This document shows positions 46,534 through 56,854 of a stretch of 64,000 nt of DNA, one piece after another. Origin of the DNA: Oceanobacillus bengalensis (GTDB lineage Bacteria > Bacillota > Bacilli > Bacillales > Amphibacillaceae). The position numbers were made by a program, and so were the translations under genes. The stretch is from positions 62,001 to 126,000 of the forward strand of contig NZ_RBZO01000009.1 of the NCBI RefSeq assembly GCF_003628445.1, given 5' to 3'. A model generated the notes under the pieces. It worked only from the letters and a program-made list of their open reading frames with translations. It was not told the origin of the DNA and did not search any database. Each line of letters starts with the position of its first letter. Position 1 is the first letter of the stretch.

Positions 46534-48201
46534 ATGAAATTTGTCAAGAATGACCAAACAGCCATTTATGCCCTAGGTGGGTTAGGTGAAATTGGAAAAA
46601 ACATGTATGCAGTTCAATTTCAAGATGAGATTATCATTATCGATGCAGGAATCAAGTTCCCTGAAGATGAGCTACTAGGAATTGATTATGTTATTCCAGA
46701 CTACACCTATTTAGTACAAAACCAAGATAAAATCAAAGGATTATTCGTTACTCATGGACATGAAGATCACATTGGAGGTATTCCTTACTTCTTACGTGAA
46801 ATCAATGTTCCAATCTATGCTGGAAAACTTGCGATAGGATTAATTAGAAATAAATTAGAAGAGCATGGCTTATTAAGAAATGCTAAACTAACAACCATTC
46901 AAGAAGATGATGTTATTAAATTCCGTAAAACCTCTGTAGCATTTTTTAGAACAACTCACAGTATTCCAGATGCATTTGGGATTGTCGTTAAAACCCCACC
47001 TGGAAATATTGTACATACTGGTGACTTCAAATTTGATTTTACACCAGTTGGTGAACCAGCTAACCTGACCAAAATGGCCGAAATTGGAAAAGAAGGTGTT
47101 TTATGTCTTCTTTCAGATAGTACAAACAGTGAAGTCCCTGGTTTTACCATGTCTGAAAGAATCGTTGGTGATAGTATCAATGACATATTCACCCGTGTTG
47201 ATGGTAGACTAATTTTTGCTACCTTTGCATCAAATATCTACCGCTTACAGCAGGTTGTAGAATCTGCTGTTAAACATAACCGAAAAGTGGCAGTATTTGG
47301 TCGTAGCATGGAATCAGCTATTAACTTAGGTCAAGAACTTGGTTATATCCAAGCACCTAAGGAAACTTTTATTGACGCTAATCAACTCAATCGATTGCCA
47401 GCAAATGAAGTAACAATTCTATGCACAGGCTCTCAAGGTGAATCAATGGCAGCATTATCAAGAATAGCAAATGGTACACACCGACAGATACAACTCATTC
47501 CTGGCGACACTGTTGTATTTTCTTCCTCTCCAATCCCTGGAAATACAGTAAGTGTGTCCAGAATAATCAATAAATTATATCGTGCTGGTGCTGATGTTAT
47601 TCATGGAAAATTAAATAACATTCACACATCTGGTCATGGTAGTCAAGAAGAACAAAAATTAATGTTACGCCTGATGAAACCTAAATTCTTCCTACCTATA
47701 CACGGTGAATATCGTATGCTTAAAGAGCATATAAAACTTGCCGTAGCTTGTGATGTCGATCCAGATAATTGTTTCGTTATGGACAATGGTGACGTATTGG
47801 CTTTAGGAAAAGATAAAGCTGCCATATCTGGAAAAGTTCCATCTGGTTCTGTCTATGTTGACGGAAGTGGTATCGGGGACATCGGAAATATCGTTCTACG
47901 CGATCGTAGAATCCTTTCGGAAGAAGGACTGGTTATTGTTGTAGTGAGCATTAATATGAAGGAATTTAAGATAGCGGCTGGTCCAGATATCATTTCTCGT
48001 GGTTTTGTTTACATGAGAGAATCCGAGGACCTAATTAAAGATGCACAAAAATTAGTTTCCAGTCACTTGGATAAAGTGATGGAACGAAGAACAACACAAT
48101 GGTCAGAAATAAAAAATGAAATTACAGATACGATTGCACCTTTCCTTTATGAAAAAACAAAGAGAAGACCAATGGTATTGCCAATTATTATGGAAGTGTA
48201 A
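46534..48201 (+). CDS. rnjA: Ribonuclease J1
   Basis: Metallo-beta-lactamase/beta-CASP RNase (555 residues) with 5'-3' exonuclease and endonuclease activity, central to mRNA decay. The zinc-binding HGHEDHIGG lies near residue 74, with HTGDFKFD and the beta-CASP segments [18 protein letters not shown] and [10 protein letters not shown] following. Its own ribosome site is weak, so translation probably depends on rpoY coupling. In B. subtilis, SR1P promotes the GapA-RNase J1 interaction; an SR1P-like gene lies 9 kb away. Confidence 0.97.
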   Translation: MKFVKNDQTAIYALGGLGEIGKNMYAVQFQDEIIIIDAGIKFPEDELLGIDYVIPDYTYLVQNQDKIKGLFVTHGHEDHIGGIPYFLREINVPIYAGKLAIGLIRNKLEEHGLLRNAKLTTIQEDDVIKFRKTSVAFFRTTHSIPDAFGIVVKTPPGNIVHTGDFKFDFTPVGEPANLTKMAEIGKEGVLCLLSDSTNSEVPGFTMSERIVGDSINDIFTRVDGRLIFATFASNIYRLQQVVESAVKHNRKVAVFGRSMESAINLGQELGYIQAPKETFIDANQLNRLPANEVTILCTGSQGESMAALSRIANGTHRQIQLIPGDTVVFSSSPIPGNTVSVSRIINKLYRAGADVIHGKLNNIHTSGHGSQEEQKLMLRLMKPKFFLPIHGEYRMLKEHIKLAVACDVDPDNCFVMDNGDVLALGKDKAAISGKVPSGSVYVDGSGIGDIGNIVLRDRRILSEEGLVIVVVSINMKEFKIAAGPDIISRGFVYMRESEDLIKDAQKLVSSHLDKVMERRTTQWSEIKNEITDTIAPFLYEKTKRRPMVLPIIMEV

Positions 48202-48204
48202 AGA

Positions 48205-48255
48205 AAAATAAAAGCTGCCTCGTAAGAATTTCTTACGAGGCAGCTTTTATTTTCG
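48205..48255. terminator. Strong bidirectional terminator between rnjA and ktrC
   Basis: Perfect stem of about 20 bp (TAAAAGCTGCCTCGTAAGA and its complement) around a short loop, with A and T runs outside, between convergent genes. Confidence 0.92.
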
Positions 48256-48259
48256 TATA

Positions 48260-48928
48260 TTAATCATCAATCACGAGGTGTTTTTCGAAACGAGAAAGAT
48301 CAATATCAGCACCAATAACAATTAATACATCATCTTCTTTCAATAACGCATCTGCTCGGGGTGATACATTAATATCTCTCCCCTGTTTAATTGCAACAAC
48401 GTTACACCCGTATCTTGCACGTATGTCCAAGTCAATTAAAGATTTACCAACCATTTTCATTCCGGCTTTTACTTCAGCAATACTATGATCATCAGATAAT
48501 TCAAGATAATCTAAAATATTACTCGAGATAAAATTATGCGCTAAACGCTTTCCCATATCTCTTTCTGGATGTACGATTTTATCTGCACCTATTTTAGTTA
48601 GTATTTTCTCATGGTAATCATTTTGTGCTTTTACCGTTACTTTTCTCACACCCAAGTCTTTCAATATTACTGTTGTTAGGATGCTTGCTTGAATATTTTC
48701 ACCAATTGCGACAATTACATGCTCAAAGTTAGATATTCCAATTTCTTTTAATGCATCTTCATCTGTTGAATCGAGAATGACAGCATGTGAAGCGATGTTT
48801 TTATATCCGTTTACCCTATCTTCATCTTTATCAATTGCTAGCACTTGCATGCCTTCTTCACTTAATTCTTTGCAAATACTACCACCAAAACGTCCTAAGC
48901 CTATTACTGCAAATTCTTTCTTATTCAT
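48260..48928 (-). CDS. ktrC: KtrC potassium-uptake regulatory (RCK) protein
   Basis: Cytoplasmic gating ring of a Ktr potassium channel (222 residues). RCK_N Rossmann domain (1-120; FAVIGLGRFGGSICKELS) binds ATP/ADP; RCK_C domain (about 135-220) is the known c-di-AMP site in Ktr/Trk RCK proteins. ATG at 48928 has GGAGG 7 nt upstream. Length matches B. subtilis KtrC (YkqB). A KtrB/KtrD-type membrane subunit is at the right edge of the window. Confidence 0.92.
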   Translation of the reverse strand: MNKKEFAVIGLGRFGGSICKELSEEGMQVLAIDKDEDRVNGYKNIASHAVILDSTDEDALKEIGISNFEHVIVAIGENIQASILTTVILKDLGVRKVTVKAQNDYHEKILTKIGADKIVHPERDMGKRLAHNFISSNILDYLELSDDHSIAEVKAGMKMVGKSLIDLDIRARYGCNVVAIKQGRDINVSPRADALLKEDDVLIVIGADIDLSRFEKHLVIDD

Positions 48929-49029
48929 CACAATTCCTCCGAATAACACAATCTCTTCATATAATTTCTACCTATTTTATCATAAGTAAAAAGAAAAGGC
49001 TCTTTTCGTTCGTTTTATTGTTTTAATCG

Positions 49030-49507
49030 GAGTTGATATAAACTCCAAACTAACTTAATTCAGATTATCTTAAATCGAAGCACATCTCGCCGTCTGGGAT
49101 CGCTCCGGGCGGATGCGGACCTTAGGGCACGGCCTCAGCCTCCTCAGAAGCACAGAACGCTTCTTCGGGGGTCTTCGGACACGTGCTATTCCCGCAGGAC
49201 AAGGAAAGCTTCGTCAGCGTTACATCGCACGAAGAAAATGGCTCTTTATTTTCGAGGAGTCACCGCCCTACACTCACCCAGACTAGTGAAGTAGTACGAT
49301 GCTTTTTGACTTTCCGTATCAAAGGAGATAATGGTTAGTAACTTAAGCTCAGTGGAGGAAACACACGAAGACTCCTACGGGAGGACAGGCCTAGGTGAGA
49401 CTATGGAGTGCGATAGCACGTAGTAGGCTCACCAGCCGCCCGTGGAAAGCGAAGTGTGTTTCCGGAACGATGTGCTTCACACAATACTGAATTAAATATA
49501 TCAACTC
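49030..49507. repeat. Composite palindromic repeat, copy 4
   Basis: Element of 478 bp with clear terminal inverted repeats: GAGTTGATATA (49030-49040) / TATATCAACTC (49497-49507), then TTAATTCAG / CTGAATTAA and GAAGCACATC / GATGTGCTTC inside. It joins a right module of the copy 3 type (49090-49270) to a complete left module in reverse orientation (about 49348-49475). 49348-49510 is the reverse complement of 12816-12978 with one mismatch. Confidence 0.9.
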
Positions 49508-49553
49508 TTTACATCGACTATGACAAAAACTACAATTTTAAAAACAACCAATG

Positions 49554-49588
49554 AAAAAGAGCAATTTAACGTAAATTGCTCTTTTTCT
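49554..49588 (-). terminator. Terminator of the ABC exporter operon
   Basis: Perfect 15-bp stem AAAAAGAGCAATTTA / TAAATTGCTCTTTTT with loop ACG; 4 nt beyond the stop codon of the downstream ABC gene. Confidence 0.88.
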
Positions 49589-49592
49589 TATT

Positions 49593-51431
49593 CTACATTG
49601 CATCCAACATCTGATATTGCGATTTAACCAATCCATAATACTTTCCTTGTTGTCCCATCAGTTCATCATGGTTTCCACTCTCTAACACTCTTCCGTTTTC
49701 TAATACAAAGATTGTATCAGATTCACGAATGGTTGATAATCGGTGGGCAATGATAATAGATGTTCTTCCCTTCAATAATTTACGTAGGGCTTTTTGAATT
49801 TTCACTTCAGATTCTGTATCAATACTTGCTGTTGCTTCGTCTAAGATTATAATTCTCGGATTAGCAAGTAATGCTCTTGCAAAGGATAATAATTGTCTCT
49901 CTCCAGCTGATAAAATATTCCCTCTTTCTTCCACTTCCGTATGATAACCGTGAGAAAGACGTTGAATGAAATCATCTGCCCCTACAACTTTTGCTGCTTT
50001 AATTACCTCTTCATCGGTTGCATTTGGTCTACCAAAACGAATATTTTCCAATATGTTTCCTGAGAAAATAAAGGTGTCCTGTAATACAACACTAATCCTG
50101 CTACGCAAACTATCTAGGTTGACGTCCAATAAATCATGTCCGTCTATTTTCACAGAACCTTTCGTTGGATCATAGAATCTACTGATTAAATTAGCAATTG
50201 TTGATTTCCCACTTCCAGTATGGCCGACTAATGCAATTGTTTGCCCTTCCCGAATATCTAGAGATATTTCATGTAATGCAATTCGATCATTATCATAAGA
50301 GAATTCAACATGATCAAATTCAATATGCCCTTTCATATCCGTAAATTCAACTGCATTTTCTTTTTCTTTTACATTTGGTTGTTCGTCAAGAAATTCAAAA
50401 ATCCGTTCAGAGGATGCCATTGCCATTAATAATTGATTGTACATTTGACCGAGTCTAGAAATTGGTTCCCAGAACATTCCTAAGAAGAAGGCAAAGGATA
50501 CAAATGTACCAATCGCAATCCCACCATTCTCTTCCCCTAATAAAATTAAATATGCACCAAAGGCAATCAGTATGATGGTCCCGACCGCATCACTAATATC
50601 AACGAGCGGTCGAAACATCGCACTCTTCTTCGCAGCTATCCTGAAGCTTGTAAAATAACCTTCGTTTACACCAGAGAAAAATTCAGCATTTTCTTTTTCC
50701 TGTGAGAAAGATTGCGTAATGCGCATTCCTTGTAAACTCTCATTCAGATGTGAATTTAATCTAGATTGATGGATACGAACCTCTTGCCAAGACCGCCTTA
50801 TATTTCTCCTTAGCTTTGTTGAAATATAGAACATAAGCGGAATAACCACCACTACTGCTAACGCTAGTTGTGGACTTAGCACAAATAATATAACGATAAT
50901 ACCAATAAGTGTAACCATATCCATTAATAGATTAATAATTCCGTTCGTAAAAAGTTCCTGCAGGGAATTTACATCGTTTAATATTCGAACCAAAATAGAC
51001 CCAGCCGAACGTGTGTCGAAAAAGCGATGACTTAAACGTTGTACATGTGAAAATAAATGCTGCCGCAGGTCATAAATTACATTTTGCCCCAGTAAATTTA
51101 CCCACTTAATTCGAAATACGTTAGCTATATAACTTAGTAAGTATAAAACACCTATTCCTATTACTAAATAAGTTAGAAGTGTCATATCCTTCTCATAAAT
51201 CGCTATATCGATTGCCACTTTTCCTACAAGTATTGGTACGGTAAGACGGACAATGGTTGAAATGAGCATTGCGATAATTGCCCCTGGTAAATATGTTTTA
51301 GAATAAGGTTTTAAATAGTGAAATAAACGCCATATCTGCTTCCAGTTAAATGGCTTTTCTATTACTGTATCTACCGTATAATGAAATCGTTTCAAATGCC
51401 GACTTTCTTTCTGTTTCTGTTTAATAGCCAT
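49593..51431 (-). CDS. ABC exporter half-transporter, catalytic partner (YfiC-like)
   Basis: Fused membrane/ATPase subunit of 612 residues: six helices in residues 40-330, nucleotide-binding domain from about 365. Walker A GHTGSGKST; Walker B IIILDEATASID with the catalytic Glu. The signature is degenerate, LSAGERQLLS instead of LSGGQ. With its partner, which has the opposite defect, it should form a heterodimer with one active ATP site, as in BmrCD, LmrCD or TM287/288. Lengths recall B. subtilis YfiB/YfiC. Substrate (drug, lipid or peptide) unknown. Starts 18 nt after the partner gene. Confidence 0.88.
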   Translation of the reverse strand: MAIKQKQKESRHLKRFHYTVDTVIEKPFNWKQIWRLFHYLKPYSKTYLPGAIIAMLISTIVRLTVPILVGKVAIDIAIYEKDMTLLTYLVIGIGVLYLLSYIANVFRIKWVNLLGQNVIYDLRQHLFSHVQRLSHRFFDTRSAGSILVRILNDVNSLQELFTNGIINLLMDMVTLIGIIVILFVLSPQLALAVVVVIPLMFYISTKLRRNIRRSWQEVRIHQSRLNSHLNESLQGMRITQSFSQEKENAEFFSGVNEGYFTSFRIAAKKSAMFRPLVDISDAVGTIILIAFGAYLILLGEENGGIAIGTFVSFAFFLGMFWEPISRLGQMYNQLLMAMASSERIFEFLDEQPNVKEKENAVEFTDMKGHIEFDHVEFSYDNDRIALHEISLDIREGQTIALVGHTGSGKSTIANLISRFYDPTKGSVKIDGHDLLDVNLDSLRSRISVVLQDTFIFSGNILENIRFGRPNATDEEVIKAAKVVGADDFIQRLSHGYHTEVEERGNILSAGERQLLSFARALLANPRIIILDEATASIDTESEVKIQKALRKLLKGRTSIIIAHRLSTIRESDTIFVLENGRVLESGNHDELMGQQGKYYGLVKSQYQMLDAM

Positions 51432-51449
51432 TCATAGACACCTCCTTTA

Positions 51450-53198
51450 TTAATTTGCTGTTTGCATGATTTCTTCTTGATCCTGATATTGGATATCATA
51501 GATACGTTTATATTGTCCATCATTGTTTAGCAATTCGTCATGGGTTCCACGTTCCACAATTTGTCCTTCATCTAGAACAAGTATTTCATCGGCATGCTTC
51601 AGGGAAGATATACGATGTGCAATGATAAATGATGTTCTTCCTTGCATGACTTCCTTCAATGCCTTTTGTATCTTAAATTCTGTTTCCATATCAACAGCGG
51701 ATGTAGCATCATCCAGCACTAAAATACTTGGATTAATACAAATCGCACGTGCGATGGCTATCCGTTGCTTTTGACCACCAGACAACCCCATTCCTCTTTC
51801 ACCAAGCATCGTCTCGTAGCCATTTGGGAGATTCATAATGAATTCATGTGCCTGTGCCCTCTTTGCAGCATCCATAATTTGATGATCAGTCACATCTGGA
51901 TTACCGTAAGCAATATTTTCCTTAATCGTAGTTGAAAATAAAAACGGTTCTTGTAGAACGAATCCAATATGCTTTCTAAGTGTCTTTATGTTGTAATCTT
52001 TAACAGAACGATTATCTACAAGTACTTCCCCGATTTCAGGTTCATAAAATCTTGTAATTAACTGTGTAATACTCGTTTTGCCCGCCCCAGTTGATCCGAT
52101 TAAGCCAATTACTTTTCCTGGTGGAGCATCAAAACAAATATCTTTTAATGCAGAATCATCATCTTTCGTATAGGTTAAGGTTACATGATTGAATGTTACA
52201 TGACCTTTTATCGGTTCATCGATTGACTCTTCCTTTTCAACGATATCTTCGTTCGCATCCAATATTTCAATAAGTCTTTCACCAGATGCTTTCGCTTGCG
52301 AGAATTGATTTACTACGAAGCCGAGATTCATTAAAGGGCCCAAAATGTACCAAACCAAACTAAAAAATGCAACTAACTCCCCTAGCCCAAGCCTTTCATT
52401 AATTACAAGATAACCACCAAAAGAAAGTAATGCTACGACGCAAATATTTCCGATAAACTCCATCAACGGAAAATATTTTGACCAGAGTAAAGATGTATTT
52501 AAGTATTTATCCTTGTAATCTGCATTACTACCTGAAAATCGTCCAATTTCAAAATCTTCTCTGGATAGGGATTTAACCGTATTGATTCCACTGACATTCT
52601 CTTGGATTCTTGTGTTCAGTTGTCCCATTGATTTTCTTATTTTTCTAAATGCAGGATGTACTCTCCTGTCAAACTGATACACAACAACAATTAAAAACGG
52701 CATAGCTGCCATCGTTACCAATGCAAGCGGAATGGAATAAAAAAACATAACACCTAAACTTATCGTTATTAATAAAAAGATACGAATAAGCTCAGCAAAA
52801 CCTGCAGACAAGAAGAAGCGAAACCCTTCTACATCCGATGTTAAGCGCGACATAATATCACCTGTTTTTGCGTTATCGTAATATCTAAATGCAAGCCTTT
52901 GGAGTTTATCATAAAGCGCTTCACGTAATTTATATACTGAAGTCATTCCAAAATAATCTCCTAAGTATTGAAACGCAAAGGTGGATATCCCTTTGATAAT
53001 CATTAATCCAAGAAATACAGCGCATATATACGGTATTAAGTTATAACGATCCTGAAGTACTACCTCGTCAATTGTTACCTGCAAAATAATTGGATAAACG
53101 ACGGTAATTGCAGTAACAAATAATAAAAAGAAATTTGACCAAAGGAAATATTTCTTATATGGCAGATAAAATCCCTTCAGCTTTTTAAATGTATTCAA
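51450..53198 (-). CDS. ABC exporter half-transporter, degenerate-site partner (YfiB-like)
   Basis: Half-transporter of 582 residues with six helices (about 15-320) and a nucleotide-binding domain. Walker A GSTGAGKTS and signature LSGGQKQR are canonical, but Walker B ends ILVLDDATSAVD: Asp replaces the catalytic Glu. The defective site is thus built from this subunit's Walker motifs and the partner's LSAGE signature. Start is TTG at 53198 with GAGGAGGGG upstream. First gene of a two-gene operon. Confidence 0.88.
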   Translation of the reverse strand: MNTFKKLKGFYLPYKKYFLWSNFFLLFVTAITVVYPIILQVTIDEVVLQDRYNLIPYICAVFLGLMIIKGISTFAFQYLGDYFGMTSVYKLREALYDKLQRLAFRYYDNAKTGDIMSRLTSDVEGFRFFLSAGFAELIRIFLLITISLGVMFFYSIPLALVTMAAMPFLIVVVYQFDRRVHPAFRKIRKSMGQLNTRIQENVSGINTVKSLSREDFEIGRFSGSNADYKDKYLNTSLLWSKYFPLMEFIGNICVVALLSFGGYLVINERLGLGELVAFFSLVWYILGPLMNLGFVVNQFSQAKASGERLIEILDANEDIVEKEESIDEPIKGHVTFNHVTLTYTKDDDSALKDICFDAPPGKVIGLIGSTGAGKTSITQLITRFYEPEIGEVLVDNRSVKDYNIKTLRKHIGFVLQEPFLFSTTIKENIAYGNPDVTDHQIMDAAKRAQAHEFIMNLPNGYETMLGERGMGLSGGQKQRIAIARAICINPSILVLDDATSAVDMETEFKIQKALKEVMQGRTSFIIAHRISSLKHADEILVLDEGQIVERGTHDELLNNDGQYKRIYDIQYQDQEEIMQTAN

Positions 53199-53308
53199 AC
53201 GCTTCCCCTCCTCTTGATGCTTTCAGTAATTATTAATATAACGGTTTTCGAAATAAATTGCTATACATTTTATCTAATTTTATAAAAAATTTTTACTAAT
53301 ATAAAAAC

Positions 53309-53341
53309 AAAAAGAACTCCCAACATAATTGCGGGAGTTCA
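53309..53341 (-). terminator. Terminator downstream of ykuV
   Basis: Stem GAACTCCC / GGGAGTTC, loop about 11 nt, followed on the minus strand by TTTTTGTTTT. Confidence 0.82.
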
Positions 53342-53358
53342 GCATTCTAAAAGTTTCT

Positions 53359-53802
53359 CTATCTTCCTTCTAAAAGACGCACTATACGTTTCTTTAGCAT
53401 TTTAATGCTACCGCTTGATTGATAATGTCTTAATTCACCTGATTTATCAAACAAGTAATATGCTGGAACGAAACGCGTCTTAAATTGATTCGTCAATGTA
53501 TGATCGTCGTCAATTAGAATCGTCTCGGTTAAATTATACTTTAGCGCAGCTTGTTTAATTGTTAGTAAATCCATATCTTCTTTTGACCTTGGCATATGGA
53601 CGGCAATTACATTTAATAAACCTTTAAACTCATCTCTTAATGCAACAAGGTATGGTAATCTTTTTTTACAATCAACACAGCTGATCGACCAAAAATGAAT
53701 GATTGTCGGCCTTTCCCCAATTAAATCATTTCTAGATACTCGACTTGCATTCAGGATATCTGTGTATGTTTGTAGATCAGGCATTTGTTCTCTTAACTTC
53801 AC
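53359..53802 (-). CDS. ykuV: Thiol-disulfide oxidoreductase YkuV
   Basis: Thioredoxin-fold, TlpA-like redox protein of 147 residues without a signal peptide, so cytoplasmic. Active site WSISCVDCKK with Cys42 and Cys45, and the cis-Pro loop FVPAYYLFDKSG. Close to B. subtilis YkuV in length and in HFWSISC and AVHMPRS segments. A bacillithiol- or thioredoxin-linked reductase role is an inference. Start GTG at 53802 with GGGAGG 7 nt upstream. Confidence 0.9.
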   Translation of the reverse strand: MKLREQMPDLQTYTDILNASRVSRNDLIGERPTIIHFWSISCVDCKKRLPYLVALRDEFKGLLNVIAVHMPRSKEDMDLLTIKQAALKYNLTETILIDDDHTLTNQFKTRFVPAYYLFDKSGELRHYQSSGSIKMLKKRIVRLLEGR

Positions 53803-53882
53803 CTTCTACCCTCCCAATGATGAACCCCTTATATTCTATATTTATATATGTATATTGTTCTCTTTCGTTACCACTCCAAAAC

Positions 53883-53916
53883 AAAAAGACCTATTCTAAA
53901 CAGAACAGGTCTTCTA
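53883..53916 (-). terminator. Terminator downstream of ykuS
   Basis: Stem AAAGACCT / AGGTCTT around ATTCTAAACAGAAC, with a TTTTTG tract on the minus strand. Confidence 0.8.
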
Positions 53917-53926
53917 ACAAAAAATA

Positions 53927-54169
53927 CTAACTTAGTCTTTGGTCCACCATTTGACAAATATCATCTGCATTAAATCCCGCAGCATTAATCACAGAAGCTT
54001 GTGTACTAGCATCTGACATGCCCATTACATCTTTATCTTGGCCGGAGATAACACAACAGTCACAGCCTGCTACATCCGCTTCTGATTTAAGATCCACAAC
54101 TTCATGCCCCATTTCCATTAAAGCTTGTTTGACATCTGTTAGCGTCCCTTCAACTCCAATACGTGCCAT
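53927..54169 (-). CDS. ykuS: YkuS family protein (UPF0180)
   Basis: Small cytoplasmic protein of 80 residues: [20 protein letters not shown], then the conserved double cysteine [17 protein letters not shown] and a helical end. Function unknown. ATG at 54169 has GGAGG 8 nt upstream; a 17-residue in-frame extension lacks its own site and is rejected. Has a separate terminator. Confidence 0.9.
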   Translation of the reverse strand: MARIGVEGTLTDVKQALMEMGHEVVDLKSEADVAGCDCCVISGQDKDVMGMSDASTQASVINAAGFNADDICQMVDQRLS

Positions 54170-54323
54170 TCGTATTTCCTCCTCTGTATAAAAATTTACA
54201 TACGTAGTTTTACCAACCACAAGTAAACTATACAGATTCAGCTTGACAAAGCGTGATTATATGAAGCCTTTTTCTTTCATCACCGTTAAAAATGAGTACT
54301 TTAGGTGATTTATAGGATAAGGA

Positions 54324-54779
54324 TTATTTTTTTAGAAATTTTGAGGTGTAAATTTCTTTTTTTAGATGTTTTAATAATGCTCTTCTAGTTAAGATACCAT
54401 CAAAAAAACCATCCTCATCCACTACACAAACAAATGCATGATTAATTAACGCATTAAGTCCATCTAAAAGACTGTCTTCTCTAGACAAAGTTGGTATATC
54501 CTTTGTCATCACTTCTTGAACACGTATGGAAGATAGCTTTTCCATTTCAATTCTTTCAAGGCCAAATATTTGATTTAATATAGCAGATTTCCCAATAATG
54601 CCCAGTAATTTATACGTGGAATCTAAAACTGGTATAGCTGAATATCCAGATTTAACCAAAACCAATAACGCATGCTCAGAAGGATTATTGACCTGAACAT
54701 GGGCAACTTTTTCAGAGGATATCATTAATTCAGCAACAGGAATTTCTGTTAACTGTTTGTCTTCTTGTAACATACTCAT
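54324..54779 (-). CDS. cbpB: CBS-domain c-di-AMP receptor (CbpB/DarB, YkuL)
   Basis: Protein of 151 residues made almost only of two CBS domains (about 15-70 and 85-140). YkuL (CbpB/DarB) in B. subtilis binds c-di-AMP and, when free, activates the stringent-response enzyme Rel and pyruvate carboxylase. Segments VLVKSGYSAIPVLD and FDGILTRRALLKHL are typical. GGGGAG lies 6 nt before the ATG. pyc and ktrC in this window are functionally linked. Confidence 0.88.
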   Translation of the reverse strand: MSMLQEDKQLTEIPVAELMISSEKVAHVQVNNPSEHALLVLVKSGYSAIPVLDSTYKLLGIIGKSAILNQIFGLERIEMEKLSSIRVQEVMTKDIPTLSREDSLLDGLNALINHAFVCVVDEDGFFDGILTRRALLKHLKKEIYTSKFLKK

Positions 54780-55290
54780 AACAAACTCCCCTTTATTAAA
54801 ATACTAATCTAAAAATGTATACGTTTTCTTACCCACATATTATTCTAACATAAATCAAAGAGAGACTCACTTATATCGATTCCTGGTTCATCAGTATATG
54901 GCGTTTAATCCTTATAAAGGGTATCAAAGATAAGAAGCGGTAAGAGTTGGATTCCTGTCGTGGTACATGGGAGACATAAATATTAATTTAACTTCCTTGC
55001 GTGAAGCTGCTAGTAGGTGATAAAATTAACATTTCGATATAAGCGGATTGTATAGTATATACTATAGTATGTAGTAATACCTCCATATTCTAATATGGAA
55101 TTGTACATTTTAGCCCATTACAAGACATAGAATGATAACATATTGCTTCATTGCTATGAACATTTTATAAGATTATAACAAATTATTATTATAACATTAT
55201 ATTATATTTCTCTTGACTTAATGTCAAATAATTCAGACGTTTGTCTAAGATTGTTAATTACCCCCTAATATGAGAAAGGTTTGGTTTCAA
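54780..55290. other. Intergenic gap between cbpB and ykuE
   Basis: About 510 bp, very AT-rich toward 55200, divergent promoters expected. No ORF with a ribosome site, strong hairpin or known RNA motif is seen. Confidence 0.4.
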
Positions 55291-56148
55291 GTGAATCGTC
55301 GCAGTTTCATAAAAAGAAGTCTATGGAGCATTTTAACCGTTATTGGAGCTGGGAGCGGAGGGTATTATTATGCAAGAAACATTGAGCCTAGTTTATTACA
55401 AATAAAAAAAGAAACAATAGCTTCAAGCAAGATCCCATCTTCATTTGATGGCTTTAAAATTATACAGTTTTCTGATACGCATATCGGATTCCACTATACA
55501 ATTGAACAACTGAAAGATTTGGTTCATCAGATAAATATGCAAGATCCAGATATGGTGGTATTTACAGGCGATTTAATCGATGCGCCTAATCAATATCATC
55601 AATATGCCGATGTACACAGTGCACTCCTAAAAATTAATGCTAATTATGGTAAATATTGGATATACGGGAACCATGACCATGGAGGGTATGGAACGGAAAT
55701 TATTAAAGAACTGATGCAACAATCTCAATTCACTTTACTACAGAACAATCATGCCATAATAGAAAAGAATGTCGACCGTATTATAATAGCAGGTATAGAT
55801 GATGTGATATTAGGAAACCCAGATTTAAACAAAACTTTATACCAAACGAATTCTGATTTATTTACCATTTTATTGGCACACGAACCAGATTTCGCGGAGA
55901 CTACACGACTATATCCCGTCAATATCCAATTATCTGGACATAGTCATGGTGGACAAGTTCGTTTTCCATTTCTAGGACATTTATATACACCAGCTTATGC
56001 AGAGAAGTATGTACAAGGGAAATATACGTTTGACAATGAGAATGAATTCACACTTTACGTCAATAGCGGTATTGGTACCACCCGCCTCCCATACCGCTTT
56101 CTTTGCAACCCAGAGTTTCATGTTTACACACTAAAGCATACAGTTTGA
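55291..56148 (+). CDS. ykuE: Tat-exported metallophosphoesterase YkuE
   Basis: Metal-dependent phosphoesterase of 285 residues with an N-terminal twin-arginine signal (MNRRSFIKRSLWSIL). Motifs of the calcineurin-like fold: FSDTHIG, GDLIDAP, GNHDH, LAHEPD and SGHSHGGQ. B. subtilis YkuE is exported by TatAyCy and sits in the wall. I choose the GTG at 55291 because it puts the RR motif at the N-terminus and has AAAGG upstream; an ATG at 55270 has no ribosome site. Divergent from cbpB. Confidence 0.88.
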   Translation: MNRRSFIKRSLWSILTVIGAGSGGYYYARNIEPSLLQIKKETIASSKIPSSFDGFKIIQFSDTHIGFHYTIEQLKDLVHQINMQDPDMVVFTGDLIDAPNQYHQYADVHSALLKINANYGKYWIYGNHDHGGYGTEIIKELMQQSQFTLLQNNHAIIEKNVDRIIIAGIDDVILGNPDLNKTLYQTNSDLFTILLAHEPDFAETTRLYPVNIQLSGHSHGGQVRFPFLGHLYTPAYAEKYVQGKYTFDNENEFTLYVNSGIGTTRLPYRFLCNPEFHVYTLKHTV

Positions 56149-56268
56149 AAGTAATGTAAATATAGCATGTTCACATCATTTTCGGTTTTGTTTGTTTATA
56201 GTTAGAACAATAATGTTATACTTTACAGTAGGCTATATAACTACTTTTCAAGAAAAGGAGTATACACA

Positions 56269-56844
56269 TTGAAATTATTGGTTAAATTTATTATTCTAGG
56301 ACTTATTCTTTTTTTAGCAGCATGTGGTGGTTATCCGATTGATACAACCATGTCTGAAGAAGTTACTGATTTTGAATTTACAACACAAAACAATGATACA
56401 TTGAGCCTCCAAGATTTAGAAGGTGAATGGTGGGTAGCAGATTTTATTTTCACAAATTGTACAACGGTTTGTCTACCAATGACTTCCAATATGGCTTCCT
56501 TACAGGAGAAATTAGTTGAAGAAGATATTGACGCACAACTTGTCTCCTTTAGTGTTGATCCGGAATTTGACACACCTGAAGTACTAAAACGATACGGTGA
56601 GAGCTACGGTGCTGACTTCTCTAATTGGACATTTTTAACAGGCTATGATTTCGAAACGATTAAGGAGCTTTCCATAAAATCATTTAAGAACCTAGTAGCA
56701 GCAGCTCCTGAAGGAACAAATCAAGTTTCACATGGTACTTGGTTTTTCCTAGTAAGCCCAGATGGTGAAGTAATAAAGAATTATAGTGGTACCGAGCCTG
56801 GATCAATTGACTCTATTGTTAATGATTTAAAGAAAGTAGAGTAA
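56269..56844 (+). CDS. Sco-type copper chaperone lipoprotein
   Basis: Membrane-anchored SCO1/SenC protein of 191 residues that delivers copper to the CuA centre of subunit II. Lipobox LAACG (Cys19); thioredoxin fold with copper ligands Cys64 and Cys68 (CTTVC) and His155 (VSHGTW). Counterpart of B. subtilis YpmQ (BsSco). Start TTG at 56269 with AAAAGGAG 8 nt upstream. Works with the caa3 oxidase encoded at 19.7-24.6 kb. Confidence 0.93.
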   Translation: MKLLVKFIILGLILFLAACGGYPIDTTMSEEVTDFEFTTQNNDTLSLQDLEGEWWVADFIFTNCTTVCLPMTSNMASLQEKLVEEDIDAQLVSFSVDPEFDTPEVLKRYGESYGADFSNWTFLTGYDFETIKELSIKSFKNLVAAAPEGTNQVSHGTWFFLVSPDGEVIKNYSGTEPGSIDSIVNDLKKVE

Positions 56845-56854
56845 CAAATGAGTG

